A stretch of 64,000 nt of DNA. Origin: Halanaerobium kushneri (GTDB taxonomy: Bacteria > Bacillota > Halanaerobiia > Halanaerobiales > Halanaerobiaceae). The notes below the pieces were generated by a model. That model did not search any database, had not been told where the DNA came from, and saw nothing but the letters and a program-made list of their open reading frames with translations. The position numbers and the translations under genes were made by a program. Shown here in pieces: positions 50,717 to 59,361 of the stretch. Where the stretch lies: NCBI RefSeq assembly GCF_900156285.1, contig NZ_FTNC01000001.1:248001-312000 (forward strand), read 5' to 3'. The first letter of the stretch is position 1, and every line of letters starts with the position of its first letter.

Positions 50717-53700
50717 TTATAAAGCCTCCTTGATATAATTATCATTAAATTCCTCTGCCTGGTCTAACTTTAAAGAAACCAGACGAGATACACCAGATTT
50801 TTCCATAGTCACACCGTAAAGCGAATCAACTTCAGTCATCATATAACGTCGGTGAGTGATGATAATAAACTGTGCTACCTTTGCATACTTTTTAATAAAA
50901 CTGGCAAATCGAACAATATTAACATCATCCAGAGGAGCATCTATTTCGTCCAGAACATAAAAAGGACTTGGTTTAACCTGAATAAAGGCGAAAATTAAGG
51001 CAATCGCTGTTAAAGCCCTCTCACCACCTGAGAGCAGAGATAAACTTTTTAAACTCTTTCCCGGCGGTTGAGCATGGATTTCCACCCCTGTTGTTAAAAG
51101 TTCGTCTGGATCAGTTAACTTAAGTTCTGCTTTCCCTCCCTGAAAAAGGGCTTTAAAAACCTTAGAAAACTCTTCCTTGACCTGATAAAAAGTATCTGCA
51201 AACATTTTTTCCATAGATTCCTCAATATCCGAAATCACAAGTTCAATTGAATTCCGGGCATGTTTTAAGTCAGCCTGCTGTTCATGCAGATAATCAAGTC
51301 TTTCCTTTAGTTCAGCAAATTCTTCTACAGCTGCTTCATTAACCGGATGCAGGCTGTCCATCTTCTTTTTTAAATCATGAATTTTGGCCTCTGCTTCTGC
51401 CTCATCTTCATCTGTAATTTCAATTAATTTATTTTCATCAATCTCATTCGGTTTAAGTTCATAATCATTAATTAAAATTGATTTAATGTTTTCTAATTTG
51501 TCATCTAGCTTGGTATATTTTAAATCAAGCTGGTGAAAATCATCTTTAACCTTGTTTAACTGCTGCTGCAGTTCTTTTGCTTCTTTTTCCTTGGTTTCAA
51601 CTTTTTTTTCCAGATTTTTAACTTCAATTGTTAAATTATTTTTTTTCTGCTTCAGCTCTTCACCCTCAGACTCCAATTTCGTTTTCTGCTGCTGAAGTCT
51701 AATTTTACGATCAGCGATTCTTTCCAGATCACTGCTAATCTCATCAATCTCTTTTTTTCGCTCTTTTATTTCTTTCTCTTTTAACTCTAAAGCGCGCTTT
51801 CTATCAGACAACTTTTCCTGCGCATTATTTCTTTTTTCCGAAATTCTGGCCCCATCCAGCTCTAATTCTTTTAACTGAGGTTCCAGTTCTGCAAGATTTT
51901 CTTTTTTTATTTTAAAAGCGGCTTTTAGATCATTGATTTCACTATCCAAATTTTTAATCTCTATTCTGAATTCTTCAATGTTTTGCTGCTTAATTTTAAT
52001 TGTTTCTTTGTTATCTTTAAGATTATTATCCAACTCAGAAAAATTATTCTGTCTTAAATTCCTGTCTGATTTTAATTCTTTTAAATTTTCTTCAGCTCTA
52101 TTTTTATCATTTATAATATTGTTTTCTTCCATTTTTAAAGACTGAAGTTCTGATTTTAAAAGCTCTAATTTTTCCCTTTTTTGGTCAAGTTCTTTTTTGT
52201 TATTTTCCAGTTTTTGGACAAGTGATTTTCCTTTTTGCTGCAGTTTGTTTTTGCGCAATTTTAGCTCTTCAATTTTTCGACTGCGGCCGATTAAATCTCT
52301 GCTGTTACTGGAGCTGCTTCCACCAGAAATAGCACCACCGGGATATACAACATCTCCTTCTGTGGTAACAATTCGAAAACTGCGCTTAATATTTTTCGCC
52401 ATCTTAACAGCATGGTCAAGATTATCACTGACTACAATTTGACCTAAAAGAAAGTTGAATATATTTTCCAGGCGCTCCGGAAAATCTACCAGATCAACTG
52501 CCAGACCAATAAATCCTTTCTGATTTCTCAATTGATTTAAATAACGATCACTAAGCCGGGAACCATTAACCATATTAAGTGGTAAAAAAGTTGCTCGCCC
52601 TCTGTTATTTTTCTTTAGGTAGCTTACTGCATCTTTAGCTGTCTGATCATCTTCGACAATAATATTCTGCATTTTGGCTCCAAGTGCAGTTTCTATAGCT
52701 TCTTCGTATTCGGCTTTAACTGAGACTATTTCGGCCACTACATCAATTAAACCACTAAACTGTTCTCGTTTTTCTAAAATGCTGCGCACACCATTATAAT
52801 AACCTTCATAACTTTCCTGCATTTCTTCCATTAACTGCAGACGAGAATTATAATGCTGATAATTCTCCTTTGTCTCTAAAAGCTGATCTTTACCTGCTTC
52901 CAGAGCCTGATCTTCTTTTCGGATTTTTTCTTTTAGAGTTTCTAATAGCTGCTTCTTTTTTTCAATCTTAGTTCTAACTGCAGCCAGCTCTTCTTTGATT
53001 CTTGAGGTACGAGCAGATTCCTTTTCAATTTTTTGATCTATCTGATTTTGGTCTAAAGATATTTCCTGCAGCCGATCATTAGAAATTTCAACTCTTTCTT
53101 TTAATCTTTCCAGTGCTGAATTTTCCTGCTGTATTTTTATTTCTTTTGCTTCAATTTTATTTTCTTTAGAATTTATTTGCTTTTTTAGAGATTCAATTTT
53201 TTCCTGATTTTGTCTAATGCTATTTTTTAATTTATCAATTTCATTTTCAATATTCTGCTGGTCAGAATTTATCAGCTTAAAATTTTCTGCTGCCTCTTTA
53301 ACTTCTTCCTGCTGCCTTTGTCGTTCCTCTTTTAGCTCAGCAATTTTATTTTTTAGATTTTCTTTATTTTCTATGTAATTATTTTTCCTTTCTTCCATAA
53401 CATTTAGGTTATTTTTAATCTCATTAACCTTATTCTGATTCTGAAAATAGCGATTACTGAGCTCTTCCTTTTCATTTTTAAGAGTTTTAAGCTTGTCTTT
53501 ATCATTATCAAGCTGATAAGAAATTGCATTATAGGAGCTCTGTTTTTCATTTAAAGTCTTCTGCTGAGCATCTCTATTTTTGCTCAATGCTTTGAACTCA
53601 GCTGAATTTTTTTTCCACTGTTTATTTAAAAGGCTAATCTCTAAATCTGAAAGTTCTTCTTTAAATCCTTTATACTTTTTAGCTTTTTCAGCTGCATTTT

Positions 53701-54325
53701 TTAAAGGATCATGTCTTTTTTCAAGTTCATCCACCAGATCATGAATTCTCTTTAAATCATTATTAGTATTTTCAAGTCTTTTTTCGGCTTCTTCTTTACG
53801 AGATTTATGTTTCATAATTCCTGCAGCTTCTTCAAAAAACAATCTCATTTTATCCGGCTTGGATTTAATGATTGAATCAATTCTTCCCTGTCCAACTATT
53901 GAATAACCATCACTGCCCAGACCACTATCCATTAAAAGCATTTCTATATCTTTTAACCTGCAGGAAGCTCCATTGATTAAATAATCACTGCGACCATCAT
54001 CTCTTACCTCACGTCCTAAAGTCAATTCTTTGCCTTCAACAGGAAGGTCTCCACTGGAGTTATCAAAAAATAGAGTTACACTGGCTTTCTTTTTGGCGTT
54101 TAATTCTTCACTTCCAGAAAAAATAATATCAGCCATTCTGCTTCCCCTCAGATTTTTGGCACTCTGCTCGCCCAGAACCCAGCGGATAGCATCTACAATA
54201 TTACTTTTACCACTGCCATTTGGTCCTACGACAGCAGTTATATTTTCTTCAATTTCTATATCAGTTTTACTGGCAAAAGACTTAAATCCTTTAAGCCTAA
54301 TTTTTTTAAGAAAAATATTAACCAC
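50717..54325 (-). CDS. smc: Chromosome condensation ATPase SMC
   Basis: A 1202-residue SMC that with ScpA and ScpB (encoded at 55550-56960) loops and segregates chromosomes. Walker A VVGPNGSGKSNIVDAIRW lies near residue 33. Long coiled coils (about 165-500 and 680-1030) flank a hinge (about 510-670) ending in GGAISGGSSSSN. LLSGGERALTAIALIFAF and YVLDEIDAPLDD are the signature and Walker B. The longest frame starts at a GTG that nearly touches its AAGGTAG. The family start MFLK corresponds to an ATT codon three codons later, five bases after AGGTGG, so the exact start is open. Confidence 0.97.
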   Translation of the reverse strand: MVNIFLKKIRLKGFKSFASKTDIEIEENITAVVGPNGSGKSNIVDAIRWVLGEQSAKNLRGSRMADIIFSGSEELNAKKKASVTLFFDNSSGDLPVEGKELTLGREVRDDGRSDYLINGASCRLKDIEMLLMDSGLGSDGYSIVGQGRIDSIIKSKPDKMRLFFEEAAGIMKHKSRKEEAEKRLENTNNDLKRIHDLVDELEKRHDPLKNAAEKAKKYKGFKEELSDLEISLLNKQWKKNSAEFKALSKNRDAQQKTLNEKQSSYNAISYQLDNDKDKLKTLKNEKEELSNRYFQNQNKVNEIKNNLNVMEERKNNYIENKENLKNKIAELKEERQRQQEEVKEAAENFKLINSDQQNIENEIDKLKNSIRQNQEKIESLKKQINSKENKIEAKEIKIQQENSALERLKERVEISNDRLQEISLDQNQIDQKIEKESARTSRIKEELAAVRTKIEKKKQLLETLKEKIRKEDQALEAGKDQLLETKENYQHYNSRLQLMEEMQESYEGYYNGVRSILEKREQFSGLIDVVAEIVSVKAEYEEAIETALGAKMQNIIVEDDQTAKDAVSYLKKNNRGRATFLPLNMVNGSRLSDRYLNQLRNQKGFIGLAVDLVDFPERLENIFNFLLGQIVVSDNLDHAVKMAKNIKRSFRIVTTEGDVVYPGGAISGGSSSSNSRDLIGRSRKIEELKLRKNKLQQKGKSLVQKLENNKKELDQKREKLELLKSELQSLKMEENNIINDKNRAEENLKELKSDRNLRQNNFSELDNNLKDNKETIKIKQQNIEEFRIEIKNLDSEINDLKAAFKIKKENLAELEPQLKELELDGARISEKRNNAQEKLSDRKRALELKEKEIKERKKEIDEISSDLERIADRKIRLQQQKTKLESEGEELKQKKNNLTIEVKNLEKKVETKEKEAKELQQQLNKVKDDFHQLDLKYTKLDDKLENIKSILINDYELKPNEIDENKLIEITDEDEAEAEAKIHDLKKKMDSLHPVNEAAVEEFAELKERLDYLHEQQADLKHARNSIELVISDIEESMEKMFADTFYQVKEEFSKVFKALFQGGKAELKLTDPDELLTTGVEIHAQPPGKSLKSLSLLSGGERALTAIALIFAFIQVKPSPFYVLDEIDAPLDDVNIVRFASFIKKYAKVAQFIIITHRRYMMTEVDSLYGVTMEKSGVSRLVSLKLDQAEEFNDNYIKEAL

Positions 54326-54354
54326 CTACCTTATAAGTAGCCTGATTTTACATT

Positions 54355-54383
54355 TAAAAACCTACCCTCACGGATAGGTTTTA
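54355..54383 (-). terminator. Intrinsic terminator between spoVS and smc
   Basis: AAAACCTA and TAGGTTTT (54357-54364 with 54375-54382), extended by a CC/GG step, pair around a short loop and end in a T5 run on the minus strand. It separates spoVS from smc. Confidence 0.8.
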
Positions 54384-54395
54384 AAAAATCGTGAT

Positions 54396-54656
54396 TTATC
54401 TCGGCTCAACTAAAAATTTAATAGCTGTTCTTTCTTCTCCATCGATTTCAATTTCAGCAAATGCAGGAATCATAATTAAGTCCATTCCATTGGGAGCAAC
54501 ATATCCCCGGGAAATCGCAATTGCTTTGATAGTTTGATTGACTGCTCCAGCTCCTACCGCCTGTAACTCAACCCTTTTTTCTTCCCTAACAACCGCTGCT
54601 AAAGCACCAGCAACAGCTTTTGGATCAGAATTTGATGAAACCTTTAATTCTTCCAT
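54396..54656 (-). CDS. spoVS: Stage V sporulation protein S
   Basis: An 86-residue Alba-like protein, the same length as Bacillus SpoVS. LKVSSNSDPKAVAGALAAVV, ELQAVGAGAVNQTIKAIAIS and RGYVAPNGMDLIMIPAFAEI are nearly invariant in the family. In Bacillus spoVS is transcribed by sigma-H and affects septation and coat assembly, but the gene is also kept in many non-sporulating lineages, so its presence does not prove sporulation. AAGGGGGAG lies upstream of the ATG. A sigma-H-like promoter is found about 100 bases further up, and a terminator follows. Confidence 0.96.
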   Translation of the reverse strand: MEELKVSSNSDPKAVAGALAAVVREEKRVELQAVGAGAVNQTIKAIAISRGYVAPNGMDLIMIPAFAEIEIDGEERTAIKFLVEPR

Positions 54657-54762
54657 AAATAATTTAACTCCCCCTTAAATGTAATTATAATTTTTTAAAA
54701 CAGGTGGAGAATCTTCAGGATTATTAAGAATAATCTTGAGAATATGTAAACAGCTAATTATT

Positions 54763-54791
54763 TAATTCTTGATTAAAGTACTTATTCCTTC
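54763..54791 (-). promoter_or_regulatory. Sigma-H-like promoter of spoVS
   Basis: On the minus strand GAAGGAATA, 11 bases, then CAAGAATTA fits the Bacillus sigma-H pattern RNAGGAWWW, 11-12 bases, RNNGAATWW, with one departure (C for R). It begins just after the rluB stop. Bacillus spoVS is a known sigma-H gene. Confidence 0.6.
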
Positions 54792-54804
54792 TTTATTACT
54801 TAAA

Positions 54805-55515
54805 TTAAAGCATATTTTTCAATTTCGTTACTTCCCTGTCATTTAGATATCTAAATTCACCTTCTTTAACACCATTGAGTGTTAAAAAAGCAAAAGAAAT
54901 TCGCTGCAGTGAAACGACCGGAAAACCAGCAATTTTGGCCATCCGTCTAACCTGTCTGTTCCTACCCTCATGAATAATTATATCAAACTCGGTCTGATCT
55001 TTTTTCTGATTTACATTTGATATTTTAGCAGGTGCTGTTTTTTGTCCATCGATTATCATTCCATTTTCAAATTTTTTAAAATCTTCTTCTTTCATTTCTC
55101 CCTGCACAAGAACTCTATATTTTTTATCAACTTCCTTTTTCGGATGAGTTAATTTATAAGTTAAATCACCGTCATTAGTCATAATTAAGAGTCCTGAACT
55201 ATCATAGTCAAGTCTTCCTGCTGGATACAGACGCTGTTTTAAATCAGGAATTAAGTCCATAACAGTAGGTCGACCTTCCGGATCAGATACAGTTGTAATA
55301 TAACCTTCTGGTTTATTTAAAAGAATATATCTTTTTTTCTCTTCACTAATCAGCTCACCATCAACAACTATTTCATCCTGTTCTGGATCAACCTTAAATC
55401 CCATTTCGGTAACAGTTTGTCCATTTACTTTAACTCTCCCTGCTGCTATAATTTCCTCCGATTTTCTGCGAGAAGCAACCCCTGCATGGGCCATAACTTT
55501 CTGCAGTCTCTCCAT
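54805..55515 (-). CDS. rluB: 23S rRNA pseudouridine synthase RluB
   Basis: A 236-residue RsuA-family pseudouridine synthase. The N-terminal S4 domain is ERLQKVMAHAGVASRRKSEE with GRVKVNGQTV. The catalytic Asp is in GRLDYDSSGLLIMTNDG, and NRQVRRMAKIAGFPVVSLQR is the RNA-contacting block. Bacillus RluB modifies U2633, equivalent to E. coli 2605. Assignment among RluB, RluE, RluF and RsuA rests on the scpA-scpB-rluB order seen here and in Bacillus. GAGGTG precedes the ATG. Confidence 0.92.
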   Translation of the reverse strand: MERLQKVMAHAGVASRRKSEEIIAAGRVKVNGQTVTEMGFKVDPEQDEIVVDGELISEEKKRYILLNKPEGYITTVSDPEGRPTVMDLIPDLKQRLYPAGRLDYDSSGLLIMTNDGDLTYKLTHPKKEVDKKYRVLVQGEMKEEDFKKFENGMIIDGQKTAPAKISNVNQKKDQTEFDIIIHEGRNRQVRRMAKIAGFPVVSLQRISFAFLTLNGVKEGEFRYLNDREVTKLKNML

Positions 55516-55549
55516 TATTTCACCTCAAAATTATATTATTTTAAACTTT

Positions 55550-56227
55550 TTAGTTTGTTTCCTGCTCTGCTTCTAATTCCTTTTTTTCTGCAGCTTCTTC
55601 TGCTGCCTCTTCAATTTCTGCAGCAAATAATTTTTCTACTCTTTCAATTTCTGGTAGTTCAGCTAAATCTTCAATATCCAGATATTCTAAAAATTGATCT
55701 GTTGTTCCATAAATAATCGGATTACCAATAGTTTCTTTTCTCCCAACTTCTTCTATTAACTCATACTTACTTAGAGTAGTTAAGGTCCTCTCAACACTGA
55801 CTCCTCTAATTTCCTCAATTTCCGAACGTGTTACTGGCTGTCTGTAAGCAATAATTGCCAGGGTTTCCATAGAAGCAGTGGAAAGAGAAGATACTTTAGT
55901 GATATCAAATAGCTGTTCTATCTCGCGGGCAAACTCTTTTTTGGTCTGGAATAAATAACTGTCATTATATTCCTTTAGCTGAATACCAAATTCTCCCCCC
56001 TGATATTTTTGCTCTAAATATATAATTACTCTTTCTAATTTTTCTTCTGAAAATGAAGTTATCTCCTTAATTACAGATCGTGGAAGTTTCTTCTTGCTGC
56101 TAAATATAAGGGCCTCTACCAGTGCGATATCCTTTGGTTTTAAGTCTTCAAAGCCAAGATTTTCCAGTATTTTTTGTGCTTTTTCTTTTCGTTTTTCACT
56201 GAGATAACTTATATTGTCTTCGCTCAT
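55550..56227 (-). CDS. scpB: Segregation and condensation protein B
   Basis: A 225-residue winged-helix protein; dimers bind ScpA in the SMC complex. VEALIFSSKKKLPRSVIKEI, LSTASMETLAIIAYRQPVTRSEIEEIRG (in two blocks), GRKETIGNPIIYGTTDQFLEYL are characteristic. An N-terminal stretch of about 25 residues and an acidic Glu/Ala tail of about 30 residues extend it beyond the Bacillus protein (197). GGTGATT precedes the ATG, and the gene starts four bases after scpA. Confidence 0.95.
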   Translation of the reverse strand: MSEDNISYLSEKRKEKAQKILENLGFEDLKPKDIALVEALIFSSKKKLPRSVIKEITSFSEEKLERVIIYLEQKYQGGEFGIQLKEYNDSYLFQTKKEFAREIEQLFDITKVSSLSTASMETLAIIAYRQPVTRSEIEEIRGVSVERTLTTLSKYELIEEVGRKETIGNPIIYGTTDQFLEYLDIEDLAELPEIERVEKLFAAEIEEAAEEAAEKKELEAEQETN

Positions 56228-56231
56228 TAAA

Positions 56232-56960
56232 TCACCTTTCCATACTAATCCGGATATCAGAAAAATTATTTTCCTGAACCACCTTAATTCTTTTGCGTTT
56301 CATCAGTTCCAGTAAAGCAAGGAGACTGACAACTATTTCCAGCTGATTATTTTCTTCTTTTATTAAATGAAAAAATGAAACTTCCTGGTTGACCCGCCTA
56401 ATATCTTTCAAAATATCTCTAATCTTGTTGCGGATATTAAACTTTTCTTCTTTAAGATATTCCAGTTTAGGGTTTCTTAAAACTTCTGTTTCTTCTTCTT
56501 TTTCGGCAGTTAATGCTTTAATAACCAGTTCATGTAATTTAGACACAGAAATTTCCAGATCTACCTGCAGCATTTCCGGCATTAATTCTTCTATATCCAC
56601 CTGGGCCCGGTAACGATTGCCAGCCTCTTCTTCCCATTCTTTTAACATCTGAGCAATATTTTTAAATAATTCATATTCCCGGAGGCGGGTAATTAATTCG
56701 TGTTCACTCTCTTCTTCCTCACTTTCCTCTTCCTGAGGCAGAAGTGCTTTAATCTTGATCTCTATTAATTCTGCTGCTATAATTAGAAATTCACTTGCCA
56801 GATCTATGTCAAATTCCCGCATCTGATCTAAATAGTCAAGATACTGATCAGTAATTCTAGCAAGTGAGACTTCACTGATATCAATTTCATTTTTTTTGAC
56901 CAGCTGGTATAAAAGTTCAAGTGGTCCCTCAAAGTCATCCAGTACTAGTTTATAATCCAT
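56232..56960 (-). CDS. scpA: Segregation and condensation protein A
   Basis: A 242-residue kleisin that bridges the SMC heads. The N-terminal helical part DFEGPLELLYQLVKKNEIDI, then SEVSLARITDQYLDYL and LASEFLIIAAELIEIKIKALL, is diagnostic; the central part is acidic and flexible, and the C-terminal winged helix ends near VVSLLALLELMKRKRIKV. Length equals Bacillus ScpA (251). It lies 17 bases after an M50 protease gene and is followed by scpB. Confidence 0.95.
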   Translation of the reverse strand: MDYKLVLDDFEGPLELLYQLVKKNEIDISEVSLARITDQYLDYLDQMREFDIDLASEFLIIAAELIEIKIKALLPQEEESEEEESEHELITRLREYELFKNIAQMLKEWEEEAGNRYRAQVDIEELMPEMLQVDLEISVSKLHELVIKALTAEKEEETEVLRNPKLEYLKEEKFNIRNKIRDILKDIRRVNQEVSFFHLIKEENNQLEIVVSLLALLELMKRKRIKVVQENNFSDIRISMER

Positions 56961-56977
56961 AAATTAACCTCTTTCGC

Positions 56978-57619
56978 TTAGAGTAAGATTCCGTAGATTG
57001 TATTAACCAGTGGACCAATAATGCTCCAGAGAATGCCGGTATAGGCCAAAAGCAATAGCAAAACCATTCCGTAAGGCCCTTCCAGTTTGCGGATATATTT
57101 ATCAAATTTAGGTGGTAAAATACCCATTAAAATTTTCGAACCATCCAGTGGTGGCACTGGTAATAAATTAAAAAAACCAAGACTTAAATTTATAATTACT
57201 GCCAGTTGAAAGAAAACAAAAAATGTCTGGACAAGATTTCCATAGCCAGCTGCTTGCAGTTGATATAAACTGGCTGAACTAAAGAATACTATTACTCTTG
57301 CTATTAGAGCAAATAAAGCTGCCAGAAAAAAATTTGACCCTGGACCAGCCAGACTAACCAGCATCATTCCTCGCCTTGGATTTTTATAGTAATTCGGATT
57401 AATCGGAACCGGTTTGGCCCAGCCAAAACGTCTGGTTAAAATTAAAACCAGACTACCAATGGGATCTAAATGAGCCAGTGGATTTAAAGTTAATCTCCCC
57501 TGCGATTTAGGGGTTGGATCTCCAAGTTTATATGATATATAACCGTGCATAAACTCGTGTAAGGATAAAGAAAGTAACAGCACGGGTATTAATAATAATA
57601 ATTCATAAATTGTACTCAT
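56978..57619 (-). CDS. Site-2 protease family protein (M50)
   Basis: A 213-residue membrane metalloprotease of the compact SpoIVFB/YwhC-like group without PDZ or CBS domain. The zinc motif HEFMH occurs near residue 21. The third ligand is in FNLLPVPPLDGSKILMG. About six hydrophobic segments are visible. Substrate is unknown. The longest frame uses a TTG; the ATG at 57619 follows AGAGGTG. Placement directly before scpA-scpB-rluB is common in Clostridia and does not reveal a role in segregation. Confidence 0.92.
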   Translation of the reverse strand: MSTIYELLLLIPVLLLSLSLHEFMHGYISYKLGDPTPKSQGRLTLNPLAHLDPIGSLVLILTRRFGWAKPVPINPNYYKNPRRGMMLVSLAGPGSNFFLAALFALIARVIVFFSSASLYQLQAAGYGNLVQTFFVFFQLAVIINLSLGFFNLLPVPPLDGSKILMGILPPKFDKYIRKLEGPYGMVLLLLLAYTGILWSIIGPLVNTIYGILL

Positions 57620-57662
57620 TATTTCACCTCTCAAAATTTAGCTTTTAAAAAATCTACCTAAT

Positions 57663-59294
57663 TTATATAATCTCTTTTAAATATTCCAATGCCTCTCTGC
57701 GACTGCTAATCTGCCTGCGGAGTATCTGATCCCGCACTTCCAGCAGATACTCTCTAATTTCCGGGCCCTGAGCAACTCCCATTTTCAGTAAATCATGACC
57801 GGAGATAGGGATTTCTATTTCATCTCTCTGCTGGAGATGATTAAATATTTCTTCCACATATTCCTGTTTAAAATTTTGCACAGTAAACATAATTAATTCC
57901 TCAGGCTGATAGGATTCCAGCTCTCTAAATCTTAAAGCAGGATCTTTAAGATCAAAAACAGAAGCATTTAAATCCTGCCAATTTTTACGAATAAAAGTCT
58001 TTTTTTCAGGAATCGAAAGTGGCCAGGATTTAATTATTCTTTCTTTACTATTATAAAACAAAATCATTAATCTGACAAGAAAATGGTTCACTTCAACTTC
58101 TTTTTCCCTACTTAAAGCAAGCATTTTTTCTCCTTTAAGAAAATTAGCATCGATACTGCTGTTAAATTCAAAATTATCTTTTATTAACTTTAAAACTGGA
58201 ATCTGATTTAGCAGTATAGAAGAAAACTGAGAAATATCTCTTTTAGAATCAAATAAATATGCCAGTTCTGTAAAAACTCTTTCCAGTGCAAGTTTATGAT
58301 AATCATAATTTTTTAAGGAACGTCTGCTTAATTCCACTGTTTCTGCACTCAATTTAAAATCTTTTAATATTTGAAAACGAATCCCTCTCAAAATTCTTAA
58401 GGGATCATCTCGAAAACTATAATTATGAAGAACTTTTAAAATGCCATTTTTTAAATCATTAATTCCACCAAAAAAATCATATAATATTCCTTTTCGATCT
58501 GGATGTAAATCTATTACTAAAGTATTAATTGTAAAATCTCGACGAAAAAGATCGGAAAAAAGATCAGCCTTTTCTACCAGAGGCAAAGAACCCGGAAAAT
58601 GATACTTTTCTTCTCGACAGCTTGCTATATCTATAGAATATCCGTATTCATTGTGCAAAAAGCCAGTAGAAAATTTATTATTATAATCATACTGATAGCC
58701 AAATTTTTCTTCTAAATGATCAAAAAATTCTTTTAAATCACCATCGAGTAAAAGATCTAGATCTTTATTTAAAGGCAGATTAATCAATAAATCTCTTACC
58801 TGTCCTCCAACCAGATAAAGATTATAGCCAAGTTCGGCCGCTTCTGCAGCAAGTTTCAGTAAAAGTTCTTTCCTTTCTTCCGGAAGTTCTGCTAATAAAT
58901 TTGATTTATAATGAAGAAATGAAGCCTGATTATGATTGTTTTTTTGATATTTCTTTAATAAATCGAGTCCTTTATCAAGATCAATACTGAGACTCTGATA
59001 TCTGTAGTTATTAAGATAAGGTACTTTATGCTGACCGGATTTAATCTTGCCTAAAAATTGAATTTTATACTTTAACAAATTTACACTTTCTTTATTAAAA
59101 TATACATTATCCTGATCAATTAGATAATTATTTTCTATATAATATTTCTGGTCTTCTTTATCAATTTTAAGAGCAATCTTTTGAAAATCTACTTCTTTTA
59201 AATTATTAACCTTAATTATTTTATTATTAAAACTAAAATATTCTTCGGCCATTGAATTAAGAAGCTTATTTAACAAATCATTTTTATTTTTCAT
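57663..59294 (-). CDS. tRNA nucleotidyltransferase / poly(A) polymerase family (CCA-adding type)
   Basis: A 543-residue class II nucleotidyltransferase, expected to add or repair the tRNA 3' CCA. The core starts late: LYLVGGQVRDLLINLPLNKD near residue 160, then DLDLLLDGD with the metal-binding aspartates, RRDFTINTLVIDL, DDPLRILRGIRFQ (motif D region) and a helical C-terminus. The first about 140 residues precede the usual start of the family and I recognise no domain in them. A- or CC-adding specialisation cannot be excluded. The ribosome-binding site is weak (GTGGTGA). It follows the pncB terminator. Confidence 0.87.
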   Translation of the reverse strand: MKNKNDLLNKLLNSMAEEYFSFNNKIIKVNNLKEVDFQKIALKIDKEDQKYYIENNYLIDQDNVYFNKESVNLLKYKIQFLGKIKSGQHKVPYLNNYRYQSLSIDLDKGLDLLKKYQKNNHNQASFLHYKSNLLAELPEERKELLLKLAAEAAELGYNLYLVGGQVRDLLINLPLNKDLDLLLDGDLKEFFDHLEEKFGYQYDYNNKFSTGFLHNEYGYSIDIASCREEKYHFPGSLPLVEKADLFSDLFRRDFTINTLVIDLHPDRKGILYDFFGGINDLKNGILKVLHNYSFRDDPLRILRGIRFQILKDFKLSAETVELSRRSLKNYDYHKLALERVFTELAYLFDSKRDISQFSSILLNQIPVLKLIKDNFEFNSSIDANFLKGEKMLALSREKEVEVNHFLVRLMILFYNSKERIIKSWPLSIPEKKTFIRKNWQDLNASVFDLKDPALRFRELESYQPEELIMFTVQNFKQEYVEEIFNHLQQRDEIEIPISGHDLLKMGVAQGPEIREYLLEVRDQILRRQISSRREALEYLKEII

Positions 59295-59310
59295 AATTAG
59301 TCACCACTTT

Positions 59311-59338
59311 AAAAGACTGTCTCCAAAGAGACAGCCTG
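59311..59338 (-). terminator. Intrinsic terminator after pncB
   Basis: GGCTGTCTC and GAGACAGTC (59315-59323 with 59328-59336) form a nine-bp stem with one A-C mismatch and a four-base loop, followed by TTTT on the minus strand. Confidence 0.85.
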
Positions 59339-59361
59339 AATTATAATCAAATTTTATCTCT

